From Polaromonas sp. (GTDB lineage Bacteria > Pseudomonadota > Gammaproteobacteria > Burkholderiales > Burkholderiaceae_C), in contig JACMQR010000213.1 of NCBI GenBank assembly GCA_014376885.1, positions 1-20,031 of the forward strand: a DNA stretch of 20,031 nt. Reading direction: 5' to 3'. Position numbers and translations under genes: made by a program. This document shows, one piece after another, positions 14,118-20,031 of the stretch. How positions within the stretch are numbered: the stretch's first letter is position 1; every line of letters starts with the position of its first letter. The notes under the pieces were generated by a model. It was given only the letters and a program-made list of their open reading frames with translations. It had not been told where the DNA came from and searched no databases.

Positions 14118-14133
14118 AGCAAAAGCTGTGCCA
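14118..14133 (-). promoter_or_regulatory. Sigma-54 (-24/-12) promoter of nrtABC-MFS
   Basis: TGGCAC-N5-TTGCT on the minus strand, with GG (14132-14131) and GC (14120-14119) ten bases apart. Transcription should start near 14107. It is almost the same element as the one upstream of nirB, which argues that the two operons share nitrogen control. Confidence 0.85.
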
Positions 14134-14210
14134 GTCGCGGGCTGGCGCGCGCTGAAATACCAAAAAAACGACTGAACAGGCTCGTAGTGCAATCCCTGCG
14201 GTCATTTATA

Positions 14211-14226
14211 GCTATCAAATAGATAG
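14211..14226. repeat. Short AT-rich palindromic repeat, copy 3 (degenerate)
   Basis: GCTATCAAATAGATAG, with CTATC/GATAG arms, in the divergent nrtA-tsaD intergenic region. It resembles the repeats at 8845-8865 and 9174-9190 but is one base shorter in the core. The 397-base gap 13968-14364 otherwise holds the nrtA promoter and leader; I see no convincing tsaD promoter in it. Confidence 0.45.
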
Positions 14227-14364
14227 TTTGCGGGCGGCGCCCCCGCTGGGTAGGTAGGTGTCCGGCGCTGCGCCCGGGTTGTGCCGCGCACCATTGGCGC
14301 GCCCCCGCCCAAGCCGGCAAGCTCGTTGCAAAGGGGCACGCAGGCCTCACTTACACTTGGTGCC

Positions 14365-15447
14365 ATGCTCGTCCTGGGAATCGAATCAAGTTGTGATGAA
14401 ACCGGCGTGGCGCTGGTTGACACCGGCGCTGCCGGCGGCGCCGGTCCGGTGCCGCGCCTGCTGTCGCATGCCTTGCACAGCCAGATCGTCATGCACCAGC
14501 CGTTTGGCGGCGTCGTGCCTGAGCTGGCCAGCCGTGACCACATCCGGCGCGTGCTGCCGCTGACACAGGAGGTCCTGCAGACCGCCCGGTGCTCCCTGGC
14601 CGATGTCGACCTGGTGGCCTTCACCCGCGGCCCGGGCCTGGCCGGCGCCTTGCTGGTCGGCGCCGGCGTGGCCTGTGCGCTGGCCGCGGCGCTGGCCCGG
14701 CCGGTCGTGGGCGTGCACCACCTCGAAGGCCACCTGCTGTCGCCGTTTTTAAGCGCCGACCCGCCCGAGTTTCCCTTCATTGCCCTGCTGGTGTCCGGCG
14801 GCCACACCCAGCTGATGCAGGTCGACGGCGTCGGCAGCTACGCGTTGCTGGGCGAAACCATTGACGACGCGGCCGGCGAGGCCTTCGACAAGTCGGCCAA
14901 GCTGTTGGGCCTGCCGTACCCCGGCGGCGCGCTCCTGGCCAGGCTGGCCCTGGGCGGGGACAGCGCGGCCTTCAAGCTGCCCCGGCCGCTGCTGCACAGC
15001 GGGAACCTGGACTTTTCGTTTGCCGGCCTGAAAACCGCCGTGCTGGTGCAGGCAAAAAAACTCGGCCCCGAACTGGACAACCGCAAGGCCGACCTGGCCG
15101 CCTCCACCCAGGCGGCAATTGTCGAGGTGCTGGTCAAAAAAACCCTGGCTGCGCTGTCGCAGACCGCGCTCCGGCGGCTGGTGGTGGCTGGCGGCGTCGG
15201 TGCCAATGCCCTGCTGCGCGAGCAGCTCAACGCCGCCTGCCGGGCGCGCGGCATCCGGGTGCATTACCCGGAACTGGAATTTTGCACCGACAACGGCGCC
15301 ATGATCGCCCTGGCCGCGGCCATGCGGTTGCAGGCCGGTCTGGTCGACTTGAGCGCGCCGGAGGCCAGCTACACCTTTGATGTCAAGCCGCGCTGGAGCC
15401 TGGCAGAATGCCCGCCCGCGCCCGGCCCGGCAGCATCCGGCGCCTGA
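14365..15447 (+). CDS. tsaD: tRNA N6-adenosine threonylcarbamoyltransferase
   Basis: A 360-residue protein of the Kae1/TsaD (ASKHA) family, which transfers the threonylcarbamoyl group to A37 of ANN-decoding tRNAs with TsaB and TsaE. Diagnostic stretches: start [33 protein letters not shown] (48-63), metal-binding HxxxH with His119 and His123 in [16 protein letters not shown] (144-150), [22 protein letters not shown], and CTDNGAMIA near the C-terminus. E. coli TsaD has 337 residues; the excess here is a Gly/Ala loop after residue 20 and a Pro/Ala tail. The frame is open upstream, but the family start MLVLGIES fixes the ATG. It is divergent from nrtA and unrelated to nitrate metabolism. Confidence 0.97.
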   Translation: MLVLGIESSCDETGVALVDTGAAGGAGPVPRLLSHALHSQIVMHQPFGGVVPELASRDHIRRVLPLTQEVLQTARCSLADVDLVAFTRGPGLAGALLVGAGVACALAAALARPVVGVHHLEGHLLSPFLSADPPEFPFIALLVSGGHTQLMQVDGVGSYALLGETIDDAAGEAFDKSAKLLGLPYPGGALLARLALGGDSAAFKLPRPLLHSGNLDFSFAGLKTAVLVQAKKLGPELDNRKADLAASTQAAIVEVLVKKTLAALSQTALRRLVVAGGVGANALLREQLNAACRARGIRVHYPELEFCTDNGAMIALAAAMRLQAGLVDLSAPEASYTFDVKPRWSLAECPPAPGPAASGA

Positions 15448-15466
15448 GATTTTTCTGGCGCCGCCA

Positions 15467-15489
15467 GACCGGCCTTGCGGGGCCCGGTC
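15467..15489 (+). other. Hairpin between tsaD and the binding-protein gene
   Basis: GACCGGCC and GGCCCGGTC form an 8-bp stem with one bulged C and a six-base loop, 20 bases after the tsaD stop. No U-run follows, so it is not a standard intrinsic terminator. It may protect the tsaD 3' end or simply be a by-product of high GC. Confidence 0.3.
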
Positions 15490-15531
15490 CGCAGCTTTCG
15501 CACTCTTATCGCACACCTTTCAGGATAGTTC

Positions 15532-16824
15532 TTGTTCACTGTAAAAAAACTTTTCAAACGCTCTGCCCCGGCCATGCTCCTGGGCCTGACACTGCTCGCC
15601 CAGGCGCAGCCTCAGGCTGGCTCTTTGCCCGTTCTTCAGCCGCCGGTGCGCATCGCCCTGATTGAAAGCCTGTCGGGCCCGTTTGCGAACACCGGCGAGG
15701 CCGTGTTTCGCAACCTGGTGTGGGCTGCCGGGCGGGTCAATGCGCGCGGCGGCGTCAAGCTGGCGGGCGGCGCGCATCCGCTGGCCATCGAACGCTACGA
15801 CAGCAAAGGCCAGAACGAGGAAGCCCTGGCCGCCTTGCGCTCGGCGATCGACAACGGCGCGACGCTGATTGCCCAGGGCAATTCATCGGCAACGGCGGCA
15901 GCGCTGATCGACGCCATCAACAAGCACAACGAGCGCGAACCGCTCAAGCGGGTGCTGTTTCTGAACTATTCGGCGGTCGACCCGATCCTGACGAACGAGA
16001 AATGCAGCTACTGGCATTTCAGGTTCGACGCCCATGCCGACATGCGCATGGCCGCGCTGATGGAGGTGCTCAAGGACGACAAGGCGCTGGCCAAGGTCTA
16101 CCTGATCGGCCAGGACTACAGTTTTGGCCAGGCGGTGCTGCGCGAAGGGCGCCGGCAGATCGCCGCCCAGCGCCCGGACCTGCAGATCGTCGGCGACGAG
16201 CTGCATCCGCTCGGCCGGGTCAAGGATTTCATTCCGTATGCGGTCAAGATCAAGTCGAGCGGCGCCCAGGCGGTGCTCACCGGCAACTGGGGCAACGACC
16301 TGACGCTGCTCATCAAGGCGGCCCGGGAAGTGGGCTACGACGGCAAGTTCTACACCTTCTACGGCAATGCGCTGGGTGTGCCGGCCGCCTTGGGCGACGC
16401 CGGTGTCGGCAAGGTGATCGCCGTGGCCGACTGGTTTCCGAACACGCCGGGTGCGGCGTCCGAAGCGTTCTACCAGTCGTTTCGCCAGCGCTTTCCCCGG
16501 CCGCAGGACGACTATGTGCACCTGCGCATGCAGCTGATGGTCGAGGCGCTGGCCCAGAGCCTTGAGAAAGCCGGTACCCGCGAGGCCGGCGCCGTGGCCG
16601 CGCAGCTGGAAAAAGCGGTGGTGAACTTTTCCGGCTTCAAGGGCGTGATGCGGGCGGCCGACCACCAGTTCCAGCAGCCGCTTGAAGTCGCCCTGATGGG
16701 CCAGCAGGGCATGCCCGGCGTGAAGTTCGATGTCGAAGGCTCGGGCTACGGCTTTCGCGTCATCAAAACCATTTCGGCCCAGCAGGCCGAGCAGCCCACC
16801 AGCTGCAAAATGGTCCGGCCATAA
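15532..16824 (+). CDS. Periplasmic substrate-binding protein, branched-chain amino acid type
   Basis: A 430-residue type I periplasmic binding protein (LivJ/Peripla_BP_6 group). The start is TTG (15532-15534), preceded by AGGA seven bases away; the next ATG at 15574 would remove the KKLFKR basic region of the signal peptide (MFTVKKLFKRSAPAMLLGLTLLAQAQPQA, cleavage probably after AQA). Family blocks: IALIESLSGPFANTGEAVFRNLVWAAGRVNARGG, the ligand-loop stretch IAQGNSSATAAALIDAI, YLIGQDYSFGQAV, and LTGNWGNDLTLLIKAAREVGY. No permease or ATPase genes are adjacent, so it is an orphan component. The ligand cannot be read from sequence; amide, amino acid and aromatic acid binders share this fold. An aminotransferase gene follows 46 bases later. 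Confidence 0.88.
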   Translation: MFTVKKLFKRSAPAMLLGLTLLAQAQPQAGSLPVLQPPVRIALIESLSGPFANTGEAVFRNLVWAAGRVNARGGVKLAGGAHPLAIERYDSKGQNEEALAALRSAIDNGATLIAQGNSSATAAALIDAINKHNEREPLKRVLFLNYSAVDPILTNEKCSYWHFRFDAHADMRMAALMEVLKDDKALAKVYLIGQDYSFGQAVLREGRRQIAAQRPDLQIVGDELHPLGRVKDFIPYAVKIKSSGAQAVLTGNWGNDLTLLIKAAREVGYDGKFYTFYGNALGVPAALGDAGVGKVIAVADWFPNTPGAASEAFYQSFRQRFPRPQDDYVHLRMQLMVEALAQSLEKAGTREAGAVAAQLEKAVVNFSGFKGVMRAADHQFQQPLEVALMGQQGMPGVKFDVEGSGYGFRVIKTISAQQAEQPTSCKMVRP

Positions 16825-16870
16825 GCCCGTTTTATTTCAGGTATCCGCTTCGCAACCCGCAAAGGCACCC

Positions 16871-18058
16871 ATGAGATCTGCTGTTCTGAACCTTGAAGAA
16901 TCCATGATCCGCCAAGTGGCCAATGCCGCCATGGGGCACACCGATGTGCTGAAGTTCTGGTTTGGCGAAAGCGACGAAGCCACGCCGGCCTTCATCACGC
17001 AGGCGGCCATCGCCTCGCTGCAGCAGGGCGAGACGTTCTACGCCCACAACCTGGGCCTGCCGGAGCTGCGTGACGCCATTGCCGGCTATTCAACCGGCCT
17101 GCGCTGCCCGGGTGCCGCGCCCATCGGCGCCGAGCGCATCGCCGTGACCTCGGGCGGCGTCAATGCCCTGATGCTGGCGGTGCAGGCGCTGGTCGACGCG
17201 GGCGACGAGGTGGTGGTCGTCACGCCGGTCTGGCCCAACCTGACCGCCCAGCCGCTGATCATGGGCGCCCGGCTGCGCTGCGTCAGCCTGAAACCCAGGG
17301 CCGGGCAGTGGCAGCTCGACATGGCCGAGTTGCTGGCGGCCATCACGCCGGCCACCAAGCTGCTGGTCGTCAACGCGCCGAGCAATCCCACTGGCTGGAC
17401 ATTTTCCCGAAGCGAACAAGAAATCGTACTGGCGCATTGCCGCCAAACCGGCACCTGGATCCTGGCCGACGAGGTCTATGAGCGCCTGTACTTCGAAGCC
17501 ACGCCCAATGGCTGCGCGCCCAGCTTTCTCGACGTGGCCGGGCCCGAAGACCGGCTGGTCGTCGTGCACAGCTTTTCCAAAAGCTTCCTGATGACCGGCT
17601 GGCGCCTGGGCTGGCTGGTGATGCCGGCATCCATGACACCGCACATGGGCAAGCTGCTGGAGTTCAACACCTCCTGCGCGCCGGTGTTCGTGCAGCGCGC
17701 CGGGCTGGTCGGGCTGCAAAGGACCGACGATGTCACGCCGCAACTGGTGGCGCACCTCAAGACCTGCCGCGACACGCTGGTGCCGCTGCTGCAGGCTCTG
17801 CCGGGCGTCGAAGTCGCGTCCGCCCGAGGCGGCATGTATGCATTTTTCAGGCTGGCTGACCAAAGCCGGTTCAGCGATTCTCTGCAAATCGCCAAGCGTC
17901 TGGTGGTCGAGGCCGGTCTGGGCCTGGCGCCGGGCGATGCCTTCATGGTGCATCCGGCGCCCGAGGCCCGGGGCTGGCTGCGCTGGTGTTTTGCCAGCCA
18001 GGATGTGGCCCGGCTGGGGCAGGGCGTTGAGCGGTTAAGGCACTGGCTTACGCTATAA
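16871..18058 (+). CDS. Fold-type I PLP-dependent aminotransferase
   Basis: A 395-residue class I/II aminotransferase. The PLP lysine is Lys237 in HSFSKSFLMTGWRLGW; other cofactor contacts are Asn172 (NAPSNPTGW), Asp200 and Tyr203 (LADEVYE), and the substrate carboxylate arginine is Arg371 (WLRWCFA). An aromatic or aspartate-type substrate is likely, but the exact amino acid cannot be assigned. The start at 16871 is chosen because MRSAVLNLEESMIRQVAN begins the family alignment and AAAGG precedes it by five bases; the frame is open further up into the preceding gene. Its stop codon TAA overlaps the -10 box of the rpsO promoter. It may be co-transcribed with the binding-protein gene 46 bases upstream. 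Confidence 0.9.
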   Translation: MRSAVLNLEESMIRQVANAAMGHTDVLKFWFGESDEATPAFITQAAIASLQQGETFYAHNLGLPELRDAIAGYSTGLRCPGAAPIGAERIAVTSGGVNALMLAVQALVDAGDEVVVVTPVWPNLTAQPLIMGARLRCVSLKPRAGQWQLDMAELLAAITPATKLLVVNAPSNPTGWTFSRSEQEIVLAHCRQTGTWILADEVYERLYFEATPNGCAPSFLDVAGPEDRLVVVHSFSKSFLMTGWRLGWLVMPASMTPHMGKLLEFNTSCAPVFVQRAGLVGLQRTDDVTPQLVAHLKTCRDTLVPLLQALPGVEVASARGGMYAFFRLADQSRFSDSLQIAKRLVVEAGLGLAPGDAFMVHPAPEARGWLRWCFASQDVARLGQGVERLRHWLTL

Positions 18059-18059
18059 T
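18054..18059 (+). promoter_or_regulatory. -10 box of the likely rpsO promoter
   Basis: A perfect TATAAT overlaps the aminotransferase stop codon. The best -35 candidate, TTGAGC at 18027-18032, is 21 bases away, longer than ideal. It would give a leader of about 130 nt before rpsO, a usual length for this gene. Confidence 0.5.
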
Positions 18060-18136
18060 TTGAAGTTCCGCACTGCCAGCAGCAAACCTCGAAAATTTGC
18101 CCTTTGGCCGCGGAAATCACGACGAAAGCGGTCAAG

Positions 18137-18187
18137 TCCCAATTGTGGGAACACTGCATCGCTCGCTTGTTGGCAGCCTTGCTGCCA
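18137..18187 (+). promoter_or_regulatory. rpsO leader hairpins (candidate S15 autoregulatory site)
   Basis: Two perfect stems precede the gene: TCCCA-ATTG-TGGGA (18137-18150) and TGGCAGC-CTT-GCTGCCA (18171-18187). The second ends on the first base of the Shine-Dalgarno AGAGGA (18187-18192). S15 represses its own translation through leader structures in several bacteria, with different folds in different groups (established). A role here is inference. Confidence 0.4.
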
Positions 18188-18198
18188 GAGGAAAATCC

Positions 18199-18465
18199 AT
18201 GATCGCAAAATCAATCAAGGCCGACATTGTCAAGGACAACGCCCGCTCCGCCACGGATACCGGCAGCCCTGAAGTCCAGGTCGGCCTGCTGACCGGCCGC
18301 ATCAATGAACTGATGCCCCACTTCAAGACCCATGCCAAAGACCACCACGGCCGCCGCGGCCTGCTGCGCATGGTGAGCCGGCGTCGCAAGCTGCTGGACT
18401 ACTTGAAGTCCCGCGACGCGGCCCGCTACGTGGCGTTGATCGCCAAGCTGGGTCTGCGTAAATAA
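18199..18465 (+). CDS. rpsO: 30S ribosomal protein S15
   Basis: An 88-residue protein (89 in E. coli) that binds the central domain of 16S rRNA early in 30S assembly. Diagnostic stretches are [48 protein letters not shown] and the end [12 protein letters not shown]. The ATG is fixed by AGAGGA six bases upstream and by the family start [11 protein letters not shown]; the open frame extends upstream into the leader but is not translated S15. The gene is followed by a terminator and then pnp, the classical rpsO-pnp order. Confidence 0.98.
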   Translation: MIAKSIKADIVKDNARSATDTGSPEVQVGLLTGRINELMPHFKTHAKDHHGRRGLLRMVSRRRKLLDYLKSRDAARYVALIAKLGLRK

Positions 18466-18483
18466 TCGGTAGACCCGAAAAAA

Positions 18484-18515
18484 GCGCCTGAGTTAGTCAC
18501 TAGCTCAGGCGTTTT
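18484..18515 (+). terminator. Intrinsic terminator after rpsO
   Basis: CGCCTGAG (18485-18492) and CTCAGGCG (18504-18511) pair perfectly. The stem can extend inward through a T-G wobble and TAG/CTA to a three-base loop, 12 pairs in all. TTTT follows on the plus strand, and AAAAAA precedes the stem, so it may work in both directions. It lies 19 bases after the rpsO stop. Confidence 0.85.
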
Positions 18516-18547
18516 GCACTTTAAAACTGCAAAAATGATTGTTCCTT

Positions 18548-18664
18548 CGGTGCGCCACAGTCTGCGCCACCGATAACTTCGGAGCAGTGGCCAGCGGGCA
18601 TGCGCTGTGTCATTCCATGAAACCGGTCCTGGTTGTCGCACATTTCCAGGTGTTTGATGGAATG
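18548..18664 (+). promoter_or_regulatory. pnp leader with a long imperfect hairpin
   Basis: Two structures lie between the rpsO terminator and pnp. The first is CGGTGCGC (18548-18555) with GCGCCACCG (18564-18572), 8 pairs and one bulge. The second is longer: CATTCCAT (18611-18618) with ATGGAATG (18657-18664), then AAAC with GTTT, then CCTGG with CCAGG, 17 pairs with small internal loops and a 13-base loop. In E. coli, RNase III cuts a long pnp-leader stem and PNPase then represses its own mRNA. Position and shape match; function here is inference. Confidence 0.5.
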
Positions 18665-18739
18665 GCATCGTGCCTGGTCAGCCGCCGCTCCGGGCATTCG
18701 GCACAGCCTGATGTGCCTTGAAAAAATGGAGAAGCCAGC

Positions 18740-20031
18740 ATGAGTATTTTCAACAAAGTCACCAAGTCCTTTCAGTGGGGTCAGCACAAGGTCACGATGG
18801 AAACCGGCGAAGTCGCCCGCCAGTCGGGCGGCGCTGTGCTGCTGGACATGGATGGCACGGTCGTGCTGGCCACCGTGGTCGCCAAAAAAGATGCCAAGCC
18901 CGGCCAGGATTTTTTCCCGCTGACCGTTGACTACCTGGAAAAGACCTACGCCGCAGGCCGCATTCCCGGCAGCTTTTTCAAGCGCGAAGGCCGTCCGAGC
19001 GAATTTGAAACATTGACCTCGCGCCTGATCGACCGCCCGATCCGCCCGCTGTTTCCCGAAGGCTTTTTCAACGAAGTGCAGGTCGTGATCCACGTGCTGT
19101 CGCTCAACCCTGAAGTCGAAGGCGACATTCCCGCGCTGATCGCTTCGAGCGCCGCGCTGGCGATTTCCGGCATTCCGTTCAACGGCCCGATCGGCGCCGC
19201 CCGCGTGGCCTGCATCAATGGCGAATTCGTGCTGAACCCCGGCAAGACCCAGCTCAAGGATTCCACCATGGACCTGGTGGTGGCCGGTACCGAAGCCGCC
19301 GTGCTGATGGTCGAGTCCGAAGCCAAGCAGCTCTCCGAAGAAATCATGCTGGCCGCCATCGTGTTCGGCCATGAGCAGGGCAACATCGCCATCAACGCCA
19401 TCCACGAACTCGTTCGCGATGCCGGCAAGCCGGTCTGGGATTGGCAGGCGCCCGCCAAGGACGAGGTGCTGATCGCCAAGGTCGGTGCCCTGGCCGAGGA
19501 AAAGCTCCGTGCCGCCTACCAGATCCGCAACAAGCAAGCCCGCACCCAGGCCACGCGCGAAGTGACCAGTTCGACCAAGGCGGGCCTGAAAGCCGAAGGC
19601 GTCGACTTCGACGGCGTGACCGTTGACGGCATGCTGTTCGACATCGAGGCGAAGATTGTCCGCAGCCAGATCCTGGCCGGCGACCCGCGCATCGACGGCC
19701 GCGACACGCGCACCGTGCGCCCGATCGAAATCCGCAACAGCGTGCTGCCGCGCACCCACGGCTCGGCGCTGTTCACGCGTGGCGAAACCCAGGCGCTGGT
19801 CGTCACCACGCTGGGCACCGAGCGCGACGCCCAGCGCATCGACGCCCTGTCTGGCGACTATGAAGACCGCTTCATGCTGCACTACAACCTGCCTCCGTTC
19901 GCCACCGGCGAAACCGGCCGCGTGGGCTCGCCAAAACGTCGCCAGATCGGCCACGGCCGTCTGGCCAAGCGCGCGCTGATCGCCGTGCTGCCTTCGAAAG
20001 AAGAATTCCCGTACACCATGCGCGTGGTCAG
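18740..20031 (+). CDS. pnp: Polyribonucleotide nucleotidyltransferase (PNPase), N-terminal part
   Basis: 430 residues are visible and the frame runs off the window; full PNPase is about 700 residues. It is a phosphorolytic 3'-5' exoribonuclease and degradosome or RNA-decay factor. The first RNase PH domain is complete ([71 protein letters not shown]). The all-helical linker follows (about 235-310), and the second, catalytic PH domain begins at [12 protein letters not shown] with [20 protein letters not shown] and [14 protein letters not shown] near the edge. The KH and S1 domains lie outside. The ATG has GGAG eight bases upstream. Confidence 0.97.
   Translation, partial: MSIFNKVTKSFQWGQHKVTMETGEVARQSGGAVLLDMDGTVVLATVVAKKDAKPGQDFFPLTVDYLEKTYAAGRIPGSFFKREGRPSEFETLTSRLIDRPIRPLFPEGFFNEVQVVIHVLSLNPEVEGDIPALIASSAALAISGIPFNGPIGAARVACINGEFVLNPGKTQLKDSTMDLVVAGTEAAVLMVESEAKQLSEEIMLAAIVFGHEQGNIAINAIHELVRDAGKPVWDWQAPAKDEVLIAKVGALAEEKLRAAYQIRNKQARTQATREVTSSTKAGLKAEGVDFDGVTVDGMLFDIEAKIVRSQILAGDPRIDGRDTRTVRPIEIRNSVLPRTHGSALFTRGETQALVVTTLGTERDAQRIDALSGDYEDRFMLHYNLPPFATGETGRVGSPKRRQIGHGRLAKRALIAVLPSKEEFPYTMRVV

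Noticed and set aside
14175..14192. NtrC site upstream of nrtA
   Set aside because: Only one half-site, TGCACTA on the minus strand, resembles the consensus; the second half CTGTT does not match. No convincing NtrC palindrome was found upstream of nirB either.
14326..14357. Sigma-70 promoter for tsaD (TTGCAA and TACACT)
   Set aside because: The spacer is 20 bases and transcription would begin at about the start codon.
18514..18542. pnp promoter with TTGCAC as -35
   Set aside because: No acceptable -10 box at 16-18 bases, and the -35 overlaps the U-run of the rpsO terminator.
1..20031. CRISPR array, tRNA or rRNA genes, insertion-sequence transposase, prophage genes
   Set aside because: I saw no regularly spaced repeats of CRISPR type, no cloverleaf or rRNA sequence, and no transposase, integrase or phage-like protein.

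Overview
GC-rich chromosomal segment of a betaproteobacterium, most likely Burkholderiales/Comamonadaceae and Polaromonas-like. That assignment rests on protein style, on the order tsaD / transporter / aminotransferase / rpsO / pnp, and on short intergenic repeats I associate with that family; it is recall, not a database result.

Positions 1-14133 form a nitrate-assimilation island. A minus-strand operon (6185 to beyond 1) encodes the siroheme nitrite reductase NirB, its Rieske subunit NirD, the assimilatory nitrate reductase NasA and the start of a YbiB/TrpD2-like protein. A second minus-strand operon (13967 to 9568) encodes the nitrate ABC transporter NrtA-NrtB-NrtC and then a NarK/NNP-type MFS nitrate transporter, so two uptake systems lie in tandem. 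Between the operons, on the plus strand, are a two-CBS-domain protein and a membrane-anchored PP2C phosphatase/Ser-Thr kinase fusion.

Both nitrate operons are preceded by a textbook sigma-54 element (TGGCAC-N5-TTGCT). The nirB operon then has a roughly 150-nt leader with two hairpins followed by a strong intrinsic terminator before the nirB start. This layout matches the sigma-54 plus nitrate-responsive antitermination (NasR/NasT, ANTAR-type) logic of Klebsiella nasF. Weaker terminator-like structures precede nrtA and the MFS gene. No nasR, nasS, nasT or ntrC gene lies in the window.

Positions 8794-9567, between the convergent kinase and MFS genes, hold no gene. They contain two roughly 200-bp repeat copies in inverted orientation, an 8-bp tandem repeat and two copies of a short AT-rich palindrome.

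Positions 14365-20031 are plus-strand core and accessory genes: tsaD (tRNA t6A synthesis), a periplasmic branched-chain-amino-acid-type binding protein, a fold-type I PLP aminotransferase, rpsO and the first part of pnp. The rpsO and pnp leaders carry hairpins at the places where autoregulation is known in E. coli, and a clean terminator separates rpsO from pnp.
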